NCBI RefSeq assembly: GCF_003336705.1
Contig: NZ_QMDL01000002.1
Coordinates: 233,262 to 297,261, forward strand
Reading direction: 5' to 3'
DNA: 64,000 bases
Source: Marinobacter litoralis
GTDB lineage: Bacteria; Pseudomonadota; Gammaproteobacteria; Pseudomonadales; Oleiphilaceae
The notes under the pieces were generated by a model. The model did not search any database and had not been told where the DNA came from. It was given only the letters and a program-made list of their open reading frames with translations. The position numbers and the translations under genes were made by a program. Below, in pieces: positions 10,801-21,353 of this stretch (position 1 is its first letter; each line of letters begins with the position of its first letter).

Positions 10801-11603
10801 CTCAGGTCATCCACCAGCCCGTCAAACAAACGGCCGGAATCGACATCGAGATAAAGCTGCCCGGTAAAATCACCGCGAAAAAAGTGCTGCCCGACCAACG
10901 CAAAGCTTGCCAACTGCGTCGCGGTCCCACTTTGCATCGCGCGGCCCGCCGCCTGAAACAGACCGCGGCGGTACAGCAAATCTAGCTGGGGAATATCAAT
11001 GTGGCGCAAATGGTCTTTGCCATCATCCACGGTCAGGCTGACCCGGGTAATTCTGACTTCCGGGTCTGACAGCCAAGTACCCGCATAATCCAGCCACTTT
11101 TGCAGACTGCGCCCCTCTTTCATCGGGTTTTGCAGTAACTCTTCAACGGGATTCGCATCACCGGGAACGGCCGATCGTGTCAGCGTAAGTACAAGCTCGT
11201 CTGCTTCGAAGTCTTCGAAAACAATGCGAAAGCGCATCAACGACGATAGAAAATCCAGTTTGGCGTTCAGATACTCAAGATCCGCCACCACTTTCCCGGT
11301 TTCCGGATGGCGAACGATGATTTCATTGGCAGTGACAGAGGGGTTAAGCCACTGCCAGGAAGATGACAGGCGGCCAATGCTGATGTCCAGGCCAGTTTCT
11401 TCCGAGAGGATGCGAGCGGTTCGGTCCGAGAATTGATCAATATTCGAGGTAAGTTGCCGGCCAATGCCCGCGTATAAGGCGAGTAACACCAGAAAAACCA
11501 GCAACGCCCACCACACACACGAGGCAATGCCGGCCAAAACTCGGCCTATCAGTCCTCCGGGTGGTGGGTCTGCCTGAACACTGCCTTCGTCGCGGATCGA
11601 CAT
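7890..11603 (-). CDS. yhdP: YhdP, AsmA-like phospholipid transport protein
   Basis: A 1237-residue protein with one N-terminal membrane helix (about residues 25-48) and a very long periplasmic part of repeating beta-strand segments (DUF3971/AsmA-like). In E. coli YhdP, TamB and YdbH are bridge-like proteins that move phospholipids between the inner and outer membranes. The length is normal for YhdP. The C-terminus contains the conserved segment GASAPIGGALFVLDKILGDP. It lies between rng and the amidase and is probably co-transcribed with both. Confidence 0.93.
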   Translation of the reverse strand: MSIRDEGSVQADPPPGGLIGRVLAGIASCVWWALLVFLVLLALYAGIGRQLTSNIDQFSDRTARILSEETGLDISIGRLSSSWQWLNPSVTANEIIVRHPETGKVVADLEYLNAKLDFLSSLMRFRIVFEDFEADELVLTLTRSAVPGDANPVEELLQNPMKEGRSLQKWLDYAGTWLSDPEVRITRVSLTVDDGKDHLRHIDIPQLDLLYRRGLFQAAGRAMQSGTATQLASFALVGQHFFRGDFTGQLYLDVDSGRLFDGLVDDLSWKGIRVEGFDVGGKAWLTFEEGELEQIQGQVETPYLQLGVNSQSLAPLEHIYARFGWKRSEALMFQQLQWQWAGDVVQPFSFRIQPEDYGTALVADALPLDPLRRLILNLQLLPEVANQALEHYRPQGYVDDMLLQLPEQAGDFSLSGQLREVSAQAWQGAPGATGLAGYFELSAQGGFVELDATDPVTLGFPSLFVDEWAFDSLTGRVSWLTDGSVVRVFADDLEFGYQQDTVITGAFDLKLDGQGEDNLGLRVGVKNGTADMLAAFVPAYVVDEGLYQWLSTRIEEADVLAGEYYGHGRISADAPEGSFVSSMWYEFENGRVRYDDQWPVVTDAAGRVEVQNGDTLVTLEKGITGGLAVDQAKVRVVPGQMGDPARIRIATSAPVTGDAVSWWLDKSPLGEMGGEALADADIRGQFQLGLNIDLPLSDAPPVVEANVQTDGAGFALPQTGLAWRNITTNLTYHTEAGFSGGPVKAEFLQQPVNLWFGHSGQGSALHIQQTGRVRLPDFLKQFDLAGGSSLGLSGSMEYSAGLTIGEEGVSPISVSSDLFGLAVDWPEPHGKEALDTAQLDVQVNPFVDEGVQVSGEWVNRLAFDMNLREGAVDLTFDHLYLGDNRLSDIQVSALDLGDRWVVNTESERAVGRVVIPDNDGTVEVDLQSLTLTRQSDDEELDEPELLTLEQQLEAFRELDIGSWPNIDGRIAALTVGDKPAGRWAFKLRPEDHQLNVTEIEGQVGSLTLTGDMIWRILDGREVTLFKGQVAGGALKDLEPITGGSIPLNNDETSIELDLDWPGSPAHLELGKLSGNVSVRLDDGVILEQNNSAQLFRIFNLLNTDTLWRRLSLDFSDLYEAGVAFDAISGKAVITSGLLSLDPELQLVGPSGAFKISGNTNMATEDLDMRLVMVLPITQNLPLAALLMGASAPIGGALFVLDKILGDPLSKLTSATYTVTGSWSDPKVELKGVFDTGE

Positions 11604-11644
11604 CGTTATCGGTCAGCCCCTTGAAATACTCAGCCGCTCAGGTA

Positions 11645-13126
11645 TCAGAGCAGTACTACATCATACTGTTCCTGGCTGTAAAAAGGCTCAACCTGGAATC
11701 GAATGGTCTTTTTGATGAAGGTCTCCAGGTCCGCCACGTTGTCCGATTCTTCATCGAGCAGCCGATCAACCACGTTTTGGGATGCCATCACCAGATAACT
11801 CTCTGCCTCGTATACCCGGTTCACCCGAAGAATTTCCCGGAAAATTTCGTAGCAGACGGTTTCAGCGGTTTTCAGAAAACCACGGCCATCGCAGATCGGG
11901 CACGGCTCGCACAACACCTGCCCTAAGCTCTCGGTGGTGCGCTTTCGTGTCATTTCCACCAAGCCCAGCTCTGAAACCCCGGTGATCTTGGTTTTTGCAT
12001 GATCGCGCTCAAGCATTTTCTCGAGCATGCGATGCACCTGCCTTTGGTGCTCTGTGTCATCCATGTCGATGAAATCGATGATGATAATGCCACCGAGGTT
12101 GCGGAGCCTCAGCTGGCGACTGATCGACCGAGCCGCTTCCAGGTTGGTCTTGAAAATGGTTTCTTCAAGATTACGATGCCCGACAAAAGCCCCGGTGTTG
12201 ATGTCGATCGTGGTCATCGCTTCGGTTTGATCGATGATCACGTAGCCACCGGATTTAAGCTGTACCTTGCGGCTCAAGGCTTTCTGAATTTCGTCTTCTA
12301 CGGAGTACAGGTCAAAGATGGGCCGTTCGCCGGGGTAATACTCTACTTTGTTCGCAAACTCGGTGACGAACTCATGTACGAACTCCATCACCCGTTGATA
12401 ACTCTCCCGGCTGTCGATGCGCACCTTCTCGGTTTGTGGGCGGATCAAATCGCGAATGGTGCGGATAAACAGCGGCAGGTCCTGATACACCGCAGACGGT
12501 GCCGGCGCTTTGTTGATGCGTTCGTGCACCGACTGACTCAGCCGGTGCAAATACACCATATCGGCGATGAGTTCTTCCGCCAGCGCACCTTCGGCTGCGG
12601 TGCGGATGATGTAGCCGCCATCCACTTCCTGATGCTCTGCAGCGGCTTCTTCAACAATGGATTTCAGACGGGCCCGTTCGGTGTCGTCTTCGATGCGCTG
12701 GGAAATGCCAATATGTTTCACGCCCGGCATGAATACTAAATACCGGGACGGCACAGACAGTTGCGTGGTCAGGCGCGCGCCTTTGGTGCCAATTGGGTCT
12801 TTCGTTACCTGGACCACTAATGACTGACCTTCCCGCAGTAGCGTGCGGATATCCGGGACCACTCGCGGGCCGTCGGCTTCGTCCTCCGCTGGTGGTTGGC
12901 TGGCCACGACATCCGAGGCATGAATAAATGCCGCTCGCTCAAGCCCGATATCAACAAATGCAGCTTCCATACCCGGCAACACCCGAACCACTTTGCCTTT
13001 GTAGATATTGCCGACGATGCCTTTGCGGCTGGTCCGCTCGATGTAGGCTTCCTGTAACATGCCGTTTTCGACCAGCGCCACCCGGGTTTCCACAGGCGTT
13101 ACGTTGATCAGGATTTCTTCACTCAT
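11645..13126 (-). CDS. rng: Ribonuclease G
   Basis: A 493-residue endoribonuclease of the RNase E/G family, involved in 16S rRNA 5' maturation and mRNA decay. It has an N-terminal S1 domain (about residues 35-125), the two metal-binding aspartates of the active site (D308 in TTIDINTG and D351 in [10 protein letters not shown]) and the zinc-link CPIC (409-412). It lacks the long disordered degradosome arm of RNase E, which supports RNase G. The start overlaps the maf stop by 4 nt (ATGA). Confidence 0.95.
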   Translation of the reverse strand: MSEEILINVTPVETRVALVENGMLQEAYIERTSRKGIVGNIYKGKVVRVLPGMEAAFVDIGLERAAFIHASDVVASQPPAEDEADGPRVVPDIRTLLREGQSLVVQVTKDPIGTKGARLTTQLSVPSRYLVFMPGVKHIGISQRIEDDTERARLKSIVEEAAAEHQEVDGGYIIRTAAEGALAEELIADMVYLHRLSQSVHERINKAPAPSAVYQDLPLFIRTIRDLIRPQTEKVRIDSRESYQRVMEFVHEFVTEFANKVEYYPGERPIFDLYSVEDEIQKALSRKVQLKSGGYVIIDQTEAMTTIDINTGAFVGHRNLEETIFKTNLEAARSISRQLRLRNLGGIIIIDFIDMDDTEHQRQVHRMLEKMLERDHAKTKITGVSELGLVEMTRKRTTESLGQVLCEPCPICDGRGFLKTAETVCYEIFREILRVNRVYEAESYLVMASQNVVDRLLDEESDNVADLETFIKKTIRFQVEPFYSQEQYDVVLL

Positions 13127-13725
13127 CGTTGACTCTCCTTAGTGCTCGGCCAGAACTGGATCACTGGGTGGCCTGCTTGAGCGAGCAATGCTGCAGTTTC
13201 CTGAAGAGGAAGACCCACCACCGCACTGTAACTGCCCCTGATCGAACTGACAAAAATGCCGCCCAGCCCCTGTATGCCGTAGCTTCCTGCCTTATCCATG
13301 GGTTCGCCGCTTGCAACATAGGCACTGATCTCAGCGGCTTCCAATTCACGAAAGGTCACATCGGTGACCACAACCCGCGACCAGCACTCCGTACCCTTGG
13401 CCAAGGCCACTGCCGTTAACACCTGATGAGAGCTTCCTGACAGTGCCTGAAGCATGCTCACGGCTTGCTCGGAGGATTCGGGTTTCCCCAAAATTTCTTC
13501 ATTGTGGATAACCGACGTATCAGAACCGAGCACCAGCTTGTGTGGATGTTCCCGGGCGATACTCAGCGCCTTATCCCGTGCCAGACGTTCAACGTAATGC
13601 TCCGGTGTTTCGAGTGATGCGGGCGTTTCATCAATATCTGCCGGCTGTACTTGGAAATCTAAGCCTATCTGTTGGAGCAATTCAGCGCGCCGGGGGGAAG
13701 CGGAGGCAAGAATCAGATCAGGCAT
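13123..13725 (-). CDS. maf: Maf-family nucleotide pyrophosphatase (YhdE type)
   Basis: A 200-residue Maf/HAM1-like protein starting with the family motif ASASPRR (residues 7-13). Members related to YhdE hydrolyse dTTP, UTP and modified pyrimidine triphosphates to monophosphates, a house-cleaning role also linked to septum arrest. The assignment to the dTTP/UTP group rests mainly on its place between mreD and rng, the same context as E. coli yhdE. Confidence 0.93.
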   Translation of the reverse strand: MPDLILASASPRRAELLQQIGLDFQVQPADIDETPASLETPEHYVERLARDKALSIAREHPHKLVLGSDTSVIHNEEILGKPESSEQAVSMLQALSGSSHQVLTAVALAKGTECWSRVVVTDVTFRELEAAEISAYVASGEPMDKAGSYGIQGLGGIFVSSIRGSYSAVVGLPLQETAALLAQAGHPVIQFWPSTKESQR

Positions 13726-13731
13726 ATGGTT

Positions 13732-14208
13732 TTATCCCAGTTTTCGATTGATATGGTCCAGCACACCGCTGAACAACGGCCAGATCAAGGCACTGGTTAC
13801 GGCAGGCCACAGATAACTGAAGCCGGTGTTCTCGGCGCCAACCAGCTGTTTAATGAAGTGCACCAACATTTGGTTGATGCCCAACAGCAAAAATACCATG
13901 AGACATTGTTGCGGCAGCGGGTACATGCGAAGGCGCTGGTGTACGGTCAAAACCAAAAAGGCAATCAGCGCCATACCCATCGCGTTGACGCCCAGCGGGG
14001 TAGACTCGAGGGTATCGAGCAACAAGCCCAGACACCACGCCAGAATCACACCGAATTGCGCCGGTGCCCGGAAGGTCCAGTAAAACACCACCAGGCCCAA
14101 CCACTCTGGCCGAAATTCGAACCAACCGACAGGAAACAAGGAAATACTCAGGACCAGCGACACCAGAACTGAAATCAAAAACAGTGGATAACTAATGACC
14201 GACAACAT
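13732..14208 (-). CDS. mreD: MreD, rod-shape membrane protein
   Basis: A 158-residue, very hydrophobic protein with about five predicted membrane helices. It is part of the elongasome with MreB, MreC, RodA and PBP2. Its ATG overlaps the last base of the mreC stop (14208), indicating translational coupling. It is followed 6 nt later by maf. Confidence 0.93.
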   Translation of the reverse strand: MLSVISYPLFLISVLVSLVLSISLFPVGWFEFRPEWLGLVVFYWTFRAPAQFGVILAWCLGLLLDTLESTPLGVNAMGMALIAFLVLTVHQRLRMYPLPQQCLMVFLLLGINQMLVHFIKQLVGAENTGFSYLWPAVTSALIWPLFSGVLDHINRKLG

Positions 14209-15101
14209 CAGGGTGTCTCCCCTTCGTCCTGAGCCAGCGCCTCACTCTCTGGCTCTTCCTCCGGCGCTTCGTCTTGCCGGGATTTTGGCTGGAACACGAC
14301 CAACACCAGACGGCTCTGATTCAATCTTGCTTTCGGTGCTGCGCCTATGGTGACAAAGGGTTCGCCCGGTTCTTTTACAATCTCGGTGATTTCAGCCACG
14401 GGATAACCAGAAGGGAAACGCCCGCCTAAACCGGAACTGACCAACACATCGCCTTCGCGAATATCCGCAGTATCCGGCACGTGCACCAGATCCAGAGTAT
14501 CGGGCTGGCCACTGCCAAGCAGGATTGCACGCAAGCCGTTACGCAGCACTTCCACAGGCACGGCGTGGCTGCTGTCAGACACCAACAACACGCGAGAGGT
14601 AAACTGGCTGGTTTGGATCACCTGACCCATCAAGCCTTGTGCATCCAACACGGCCTGCCCAACGGTAATACCGTCACTCTGACCTTTGTTGATGACGATT
14701 TCGTGGGTATACGGATCCGGTGAAATGCCCACCACTTCGCCGACAATGACTCGGTCATCCAACACTTCGGCGGAATTCATCAAACGGCGGAGTTCGTTGT
14801 TTTCAGAAGCCAGGGCTGCGTATTTCAGTGCCCTTCGTTCCAGTATCAGAAGGCGGGTTTGCAGTTCTTCGTTTTTCTTTTGCAGATCGTCATGACTTTC
14901 AAGCGAGCCGTCTAGCCAATCACCCATCCGAGCTGGCAAATTGCCAAACCAGTAGATGGGGGCCAACCCTGTCTCGATAGTGCTGCGTACGATCGACAGT
15001 CTGTCAGAACGGCTATCGGCAGCGATTAACGCTGCCGATAACAGTATGACGAGGAGGAGTCTGAAGCCGGGTATCGGCCCCTGAACGAAGATTGTTTTAA
15101 T
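14208..15101 (-). CDS. mreC: MreC, rod-shape protein, probable ATT start
   Basis: An elongasome scaffold with one N-terminal membrane helix and a periplasmic coiled coil plus double beta-barrel. The first ordinary start codon in frame (TTG, 14966) falls inside the protein and would remove the membrane helix (VILLSAALIAA), which is encoded upstream in the same open frame. Extending upstream reaches ATT at 15099-15101, preceded about 7 nt away by GGGGGGA, giving 297 residues beginning (M)TIKTIFVQG. No ATG, GTG or TTG lies between the mreB stop and the helix in this frame. The coiled coil (about residues 70-110) and beta domain follow as usual. Confidence 0.85.
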   Translation of the reverse strand: MKTIFVQGPIPGFRLLLVILLSAALIAADSRSDRLSIVRSTIETGLAPIYWFGNLPARMGDWLDGSLESHDDLQKKNEELQTRLLILERRALKYAALASENNELRRLMNSAEVLDDRVIVGEVVGISPDPYTHEIVINKGQSDGITVGQAVLDAQGLMGQVIQTSQFTSRVLLVSDSSHAVPVEVLRNGLRAILLGSGQPDTLDLVHVPDTADIREGDVLVSSGLGGRFPSGYPVAEITEIVKEPGEPFVTIGAAPKARLNQSRLVLVVFQPKSRQDEAPEEEPESEALAQDEGETP

Positions 15102-15121
15102 GGTGACTTCCCCCCACGGGA

Positions 15122-16559
<1,438 letters not shown>

Positions 16560-16847
16560 ATGAGCATTTCCCGCGAGGACATTGAAAAAGTTGCCGTGCT
16601 CGCCCGCATCAAAGTCGATGACGAGCAGGTTTCGGCTCTCGAGAAAGATCTGGGCAATATTCTGGATCTGGTTGATCAATTAAGCGCTGCGGATACCGAT
16701 GCAGTGGAGCCGATGGCGCATCCGTTGGATGCGGTTCAGCGCTTGCGTGCGGATGAGGTTACCGAGACCAATCAGCGGGAGGCGTTTCAGGCGATTGCAC
16801 CCGCAACCGAGGATGGGCTGTATCTGGTTCCCAAGGTTATTGATTGA
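16560..16847 (+). CDS. gatC: GatC, Asp/Glu-tRNA amidotransferase subunit C
   Basis: A 95-residue subunit of the GatCAB complex, which converts Glu-tRNA(Gln) and/or Asp-tRNA(Asn) to the amide form; GatC stabilises GatA and bridges to GatB. It starts MSISREDIEKVAVLARIKV, and the conserved EPMAHPLDAVQRLRADEV segment is present. The ATG is chosen because GGAGG lies 5 nt upstream; the open frame continues further upstream only through palindromic element A. It is followed by gatA after about 70 nt. Confidence 0.96.
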   Translation: MSISREDIEKVAVLARIKVDDEQVSALEKDLGNILDLVDQLSAADTDAVEPMAHPLDAVQRLRADEVTETNQREAFQAIAPATEDGLYLVPKVID

Positions 16848-16918
16848 ACCTGCCCAACTGAGCAGCCGCTGCCTTTACCCGGCAAATTTTCTGACCATCA
16901 TAGTTTTCAGGATTGATG

Positions 16919-18364
16919 ATGCATAACAAATCCGTAGCAGAGCTTTCCAAAGAGCTGGAGAGCGGGAAGATTTCAAGCGTGGAGCTGACGCAACAGTTCC
17001 TCGACCGTCTGAAGAGCGAAGACGGCAAGTACAACAGTTTCATTACTATCTCCGATGAGCAGGCGCTGGCCGAGGCCAAGGCAGCCGACGAGATGCGTGC
17101 GGCCGGTAAAGCGACGGCCTGGACCGGGGTTCCATTTGCCCATAAAGATATTTTCTGCACCAACGGCGTTCGCACAACGTGTGGCTCGAAGATGCTGGAG
17201 AATTTTGTACCGCCTTACGACGCCACGGTAACGGCAAACTTTAAAGCCGCCGGTGCAGTGTGCCTGGGCAAGACCAACATGGACGAGTTCGCCATGGGGT
17301 CTTCTAACGAGTCCAGTTTCTTTGGGGCGGTGACCAACCCTTGGGGCGATAAGCGTGTACCGGGTGGGTCTTCTGGTGGCTCGGCGGCGGCTGTTGCGGC
17401 ACGTTTGGTGCCTGCGGCCACGGGTACTGACACCGGTGGCTCTATCCGCCAGCCTGCGGCGCTGTGTGGCATTACTGGCTTGAAACCGACTTATGGCCGG
17501 GTATCCCGTTACGGCATGATCGCGTTTGCTTCGTCCTTGGACCAAGGCGGTCCGATGACGCGCACGGCAGAAGACGCGGCTTTGATGATGAATGTGATGG
17601 CGGGTTTTGATCCGAAGGATTCCACCTGCATCGACCGGGAAGTGCCGGATTACACCGCCACCCTGAACGAGCCGCTGAAAGGTCTGAAGATTGGCCTGCC
17701 AAAGGAGTACTTCAGCGAGCAGTTGTCGCCGGCTATGGAAGAGCAGGTTCGCAATGCTGTGCGCGAATACGAGAAGCTGGGCGCCACGGTAAAGGAAGTC
17801 TCTCTGCCAAACGCCAAGCTCGCCATTGCCGCTTACTACGTGATTGCACCGGCGGAAGCCTCCGCCAACTTGTCCCGTTTCGACGGCGCACGTTATGGCT
17901 ACCGCTGCGAAAACCCGAAAGACCTGATGGATATGTACACCCGCACCCGGGCGGAAGGCTTCGGCAACGAGGTTAAGCGCAGGATTCTGGTGGGCAGCTA
18001 TGCGTTGTCAGCCGGTTATTTCGACGCCTATTACCTGAAGGCTCAGAAGGTTCGCCGCCTGATTCAGCAGGACTTCATCAATGCTTTCAAAGAAGTGGAC
18101 GTGATGATGAGCCCGGTATCGCCCTCACCCGCTTTTGTTCAGGGCGAGAAAACGACGGATCCGGTGACTATGTACCTGGAAGATGTGTTCACCATCGCCA
18201 TCAACCTGGCCGGTATTCCGGCTATGTCTGTGCCTGCCGGTTTTGTGGACGGTTTGCCAGTTGGTTTGCAGATCATCGGGGATTATTTCTCTGAAGCGCG
18301 TTTGCTGAACGCCGCCCATCAGTTCCAGCAGGTGACCGATTGGCACCAGCGTGAACCTCAATAA
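16919..18364 (+). CDS. gatA: GatA, amidotransferase subunit A (amidase)
   Basis: A 481-residue amidase-signature subunit that releases ammonia from glutamine for GatB. The Ser-cisSer-Lys triad is intact: K76 in PFAHKDIF, S151 in [11 protein letters not shown] and S175 in [11 protein letters not shown]. The spacing equals that of characterised GatA. The ATG at 16919 is preferred over 16916 because of its spacing from AGGA. It is directly followed by gatB (22 nt). Confidence 0.96.
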   Translation: MHNKSVAELSKELESGKISSVELTQQFLDRLKSEDGKYNSFITISDEQALAEAKAADEMRAAGKATAWTGVPFAHKDIFCTNGVRTTCGSKMLENFVPPYDATVTANFKAAGAVCLGKTNMDEFAMGSSNESSFFGAVTNPWGDKRVPGGSSGGSAAAVAARLVPAATGTDTGGSIRQPAALCGITGLKPTYGRVSRYGMIAFASSLDQGGPMTRTAEDAALMMNVMAGFDPKDSTCIDREVPDYTATLNEPLKGLKIGLPKEYFSEQLSPAMEEQVRNAVREYEKLGATVKEVSLPNAKLAIAAYYVIAPAEASANLSRFDGARYGYRCENPKDLMDMYTRTRAEGFGNEVKRRILVGSYALSAGYFDAYYLKAQKVRRLIQQDFINAFKEVDVMMSPVSPSPAFVQGEKTTDPVTMYLEDVFTIAINLAGIPAMSVPAGFVDGLPVGLQIIGDYFSEARLLNAAHQFQQVTDWHQREPQ

Positions 18365-18386
18365 GCCCGGATAAGGAGACGAACAC

Positions 18387-19838
18387 ATGCAGTGGGATAT
18401 CGTGATCGGGCTGGAAATTCACGTTCAGCTTGCCACCAAAACCAAGATTTTCTCTGGCTCCAGCACCGCCTTCGGCGCCGAGCCCAACACCCAAGCCAAC
18501 GCCGTTGATCTGGCCATGCCGGGCACTTTGCCGGTTCCGAACGAACAGGCGTTCCGCTATGCCGTGATGTTTGGCTTAGCCACCAATGCGGAAATTGGTC
18601 GTCGCTCGGTGTTCGAGCGCAAGAACTACTTCTACCCGGACTTGCCCAAGGGCTACCAGACCACCCAGTTGGCCCAGCCAATTGTGGGGCCGGGCCATGT
18701 CGATATCGACTTGTCCGATGGCAGCACCAAGCGGGTACGCATTCACCATGCTCATCTGGAAGAAGACGCCGGTAAATCCTTGCACGAGGACTACCACGGC
18801 ATGTCCGGCATCGATTTGAACCGCGCCGGAACGCCGCTGATCGAGGTGGTCACAGAGCCAGACATGAACAGCGCCGAGGAAGCCGTCGCCTTCGCCAAGA
18901 AACTGCACAGCCTGGTGACCTCACTGGGTATCTGCGACGGAGATATGTCTCAGGGCTCCATGCGTTTCGACGTGAACATTTCACTCAAACCCAAGGGCTC
19001 TGACACCCTCGGCACCCGCACCGAAACCAAGAACCTGAACTCTTTCCGTTTCATGGAACAGGCCATCGCGCACGAAGTTGAGCGTCAGATGGATATTCTG
19101 GAAGACGGCGGCGAGATCATTCAGGAAACCCGCTTGTACAACGGCGACCGAGACGAATCCCGCTCCATGCGGAGCAAGGAAGAGGCCAACGATTACCGTT
19201 ACTTCCCTTGCCCGGACCTGCTGCCAGTCGAAATCGACGACAACTTCATTGAAGAGGCCCGCGCCCGCTTGCCGGAGCTGCCCGATGCTCGTCGTGCTCG
19301 CTTCAAGGAGCAGTACGGCCTGAACGATTACGATGCAGGCATCCTCTCTGCCGATGCCAAACTGGCCGGTTTCTTCGAGGAAACGGTGGAACATGGTAAA
19401 GACGCGAAGCTGGCTTCCAACTGGGTTCAGGGTGAGTTTTCTGCTCGCTTGAATGCAGAAGAGAAGTCAGTAGCCGAGGCTCCGATCACTGGTGCTCAAC
19501 TGGGCGCGCTGGTGACTCGTATTGCCGATAACACGCTGTCTTCGTCGGGCGCCAAAAAGGTGTTTGAAGCACTTTGGACCGGCGAGAACGATAACGTGGA
19601 TGCGATCATCGATACCAAGGGCCTGAAGCAGGTGTCGGATTCTGGTGCACTGGAAGCGATGGTAGATGAGGTTCTGGCCGGCATGCCGGATCAGGTTGCT
19701 CAGTTCCAGGGCGAGGAAGATCCGAAGAAGCGCAAGAAGATGCTCGGCGGCTTCATGGGCCCGTTGATGAAGGCTTCAAAAGGTCAGGGCAACCCGAAGC
19801 TGTTCAATGAGATTCTTCTGCGTAAGCTTGGTGGTTAA
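18387..19838 (+). CDS. gatB: GatB, amidotransferase subunit B
   Basis: A 483-residue subunit that binds tRNA, activates the misacylated residue with ATP and performs transamidation. It begins with the conserved [10 protein letters not shown], contains GVGLEIH-like kinase-fold motifs and DFNRAGTPL-type [17 protein letters not shown], and ends with the YqeY/tail domain (about 400-480). An ATAAGGAG site precedes the ATG. It completes the gatCAB operon. Confidence 0.97.
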   Translation: MQWDIVIGLEIHVQLATKTKIFSGSSTAFGAEPNTQANAVDLAMPGTLPVPNEQAFRYAVMFGLATNAEIGRRSVFERKNYFYPDLPKGYQTTQLAQPIVGPGHVDIDLSDGSTKRVRIHHAHLEEDAGKSLHEDYHGMSGIDLNRAGTPLIEVVTEPDMNSAEEAVAFAKKLHSLVTSLGICDGDMSQGSMRFDVNISLKPKGSDTLGTRTETKNLNSFRFMEQAIAHEVERQMDILEDGGEIIQETRLYNGDRDESRSMRSKEEANDYRYFPCPDLLPVEIDDNFIEEARARLPELPDARRARFKEQYGLNDYDAGILSADAKLAGFFEETVEHGKDAKLASNWVQGEFSARLNAEEKSVAEAPITGAQLGALVTRIADNTLSSSGAKKVFEALWTGENDNVDAIIDTKGLKQVSDSGALEAMVDEVLAGMPDQVAQFQGEEDPKKRKKMLGGFMGPLMKASKGQGNPKLFNEILLRKLGG

Positions 19839-19931
19839 TGGGGACCGGCTTGGGTCGGGGGTTATACTCCGGCCCTAGCCTTTTAGCTTTGGGCTGCGGC
19901 CTTACTCGTGGCCTGCCAGGTTTGCGGGGAC

Positions 19932-20042
19932 GCGTTGGCGGGAGGCTCCTCCCAAAAACCACTCCTTCGGCACATCCATTTGACGCTTCTGCTCCGCCAT
20001 CCATGGCTCCGCACATTTTTGGGAGGAGCCTCCCGCCAACGC
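19932..20042 (+). repeat. Palindromic element B (57-nt core)
   Basis: Perfect 27-bp arms, 19932-19958 and 20016-20042, around a 57-nt core (19959-20015). The core is nearly the same as in A, but two changes weaken the first inner hairpin (CACATCCATTTG). The arm (containing GGCGGGAGGCTCC) differs from all others. TCTAACT lies 2 nt beyond the right arm, as near elements D and E. Same orientation as A. Confidence 0.9.
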
Positions 20043-20112
20043 TTTCTAACTCCGCACTAGCATCCGCCACCGCTCGCTCGACAACCCCGGACTATAGCTG
20101 CCAAACCTGAAT

Positions 20113-20222
20113 GGTGGTGTTTGGGGCCCCTTCCCAAAAATTTCGGAGGCCATGGATGGCCGGAGAGAAGCGCACATGGATGTGCTCGTAGCGGTTTTTG
20201 GGAAGGGGCCCCAAACATCACC
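20113..20222 (-). repeat. Palindromic element C (54-nt core)
   Basis: 28-bp arms, 20113-20140 and 20195-20222, with a single G.T mismatch (20117/20218), around a 54-nt core (20141-20194). The core is the second subtype: read on the minus strand it has GCACA-TCCA-TGTGC and GGCCA-TCCA-TGGCC hairpins and is almost identical to E. The arm contains GGGGCCCC. It is inverted relative to B. Confidence 0.9.
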
Positions 20223-20273
20223 TATCCCCCAATCCAGCAGGCTAAGGCCAAAACCAAACCGACAGCACCAAAG

Positions 20274-21221
20274 TCAGGAACCCAGCCGCCGAAACAAACT
20301 GTCGAACTCGGCGATATTCCTCTGAATGTAATCAATAAATGCCTTCATAGCCGGAGTGGGATGCCGTCCCTGGGGGTGCACCACACACCAACTGCGACGC
20401 AGCGGAAAACCCTTGATATCAAGGGCAGTGAGAGAACCCAAAGCCAACTCCGACAAAATACTCAGCTTGGGTATCACCGCCACACCCAAGCCAGCCAGAA
20501 CCGCATGTTTAACCGCATCGTTCGAGCCCAATTCCATCACCGGCTCCATTTTCAGGCGATGTTTCTGGCAATACACCTCTAAGGCCAACCGACTGCCGGA
20601 ACCGGATTCTCTCGTCAGAAGCTGGCTACCAAGAAACTCTTCAGGGCTAACGGAATCTTGCTCAAGAAAAGGATGACCAGCGGGCACAACCGGCACCAAC
20701 TCATTATCCAGAAACGGCAACGAAGTTAACGGCTTACCTTGCGGCACCATGCCCATGATGACCAAGTCGTCGCTGTTTTCATTTAATCGCTCCAACGCAG
20801 TTGCGCGGTTGACGACCGCCACCGAGATGTTGACCTGCGGGTTCTGCTCGAGAAACGAACGAAGCAGATAAGGCACCACATACTGAGCGGTGCTCACCGC
20901 CACCAATCGAAGATCACCAGCCACCCTACCCTCAAGGGCCGCCAGACGATTCTGCATATCCGCCAGCTCGTGAAATACCGAGCGCACGCAGGCCGCCATC
21001 TCCTCCCCGGCTGCCGTGCAATACAGCTTACGCCCCACGTATTCGAACATCGGCATTTCCAGCGCCTGCTCGAGATGGCGCACCTGGCTACTAACCGCAG
21101 GCTGGGTTAATCCGAGCAGCTCGCCGGCTTTGCTGTAGCTCTTCAAATCGTGAACAGCTTTAAACACTTGAAGCTGTCGAAAGGTCAGCCGGTTGGCCAG
21201 TTTTTGGATACTCAGCGGCAT
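20274..21221 (-). CDS. pycR: LysR-family regulator, probable PycR
   Basis: A 315-residue LysR-type regulator with an N-terminal winged HTH (about residues 15-60: LTFRQLQVFKAVHDLKSYSKAGELLGLTQPAVSSQVRHLE) and a periplasmic-binding-like effector domain (about 95-300). It is divergent from pycA across 132 nt, the same arrangement as PycR of Pseudomonas aeruginosa, which controls pyruvate carboxylase. The name is given on context. GGGAGAGG lies before the ATG. Its effector is not visible from sequence. Confidence 0.85.
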   Translation of the reverse strand: MPLSIQKLANRLTFRQLQVFKAVHDLKSYSKAGELLGLTQPAVSSQVRHLEQALEMPMFEYVGRKLYCTAAGEEMAACVRSVFHELADMQNRLAALEGRVAGDLRLVAVSTAQYVVPYLLRSFLEQNPQVNISVAVVNRATALERLNENSDDLVIMGMVPQGKPLTSLPFLDNELVPVVPAGHPFLEQDSVSPEEFLGSQLLTRESGSGSRLALEVYCQKHRLKMEPVMELGSNDAVKHAVLAGLGVAVIPKLSILSELALGSLTALDIKGFPLRRSWCVVHPQGRHPTPAMKAFIDYIQRNIAEFDSLFRRLGS

Positions 21222-21244
21222 GAGTTCGCCCTCTCCCGATGATC

Positions 21245-21262
21245 TATAAGTTATTAGTTATA
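21245..21262. promoter_or_regulatory. LysR-type operator candidate
   Basis: TATAA (21245-21249) and TTATA (21258-21262) form an inverted repeat with 8 nt between, in the pycR-pycA gap 24 nt from the pycR start. The size and dyad fit a LysR recognition box (T-N11-A type). It is AT-rich, so chance symmetry is possible. Confidence 0.4.
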
Positions 21263-21353
21263 CACAAACGAAATAATATCAATTTTTTCTGATCAGTGAT
21301 CCCCGCTACTCTTTTAAGACCTTCATTCGGGACGACGAAACGAGGAATCTCCC

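Larger units (their letters stand above)
19839..20273. other. gatB/pycR convergent intergenic region with two palindromes
   Basis: 435 nt between convergent gene ends. It contains elements B (19932-20042) and C (20113-20222) in opposite orientations, 70 nt apart. I find no ordinary stem plus T-run terminator here, so the palindromes may be the only strong structures ending both transcripts. No coding sequence is supported. Confidence 0.6.

Noticed and set aside
19932..20222. Elements B and C as ordinary Rho-independent terminators
   Set aside because: The T-run is on the inner side of the stem and the loop is over 50 nt. Other copies of the family lie between divergent genes.
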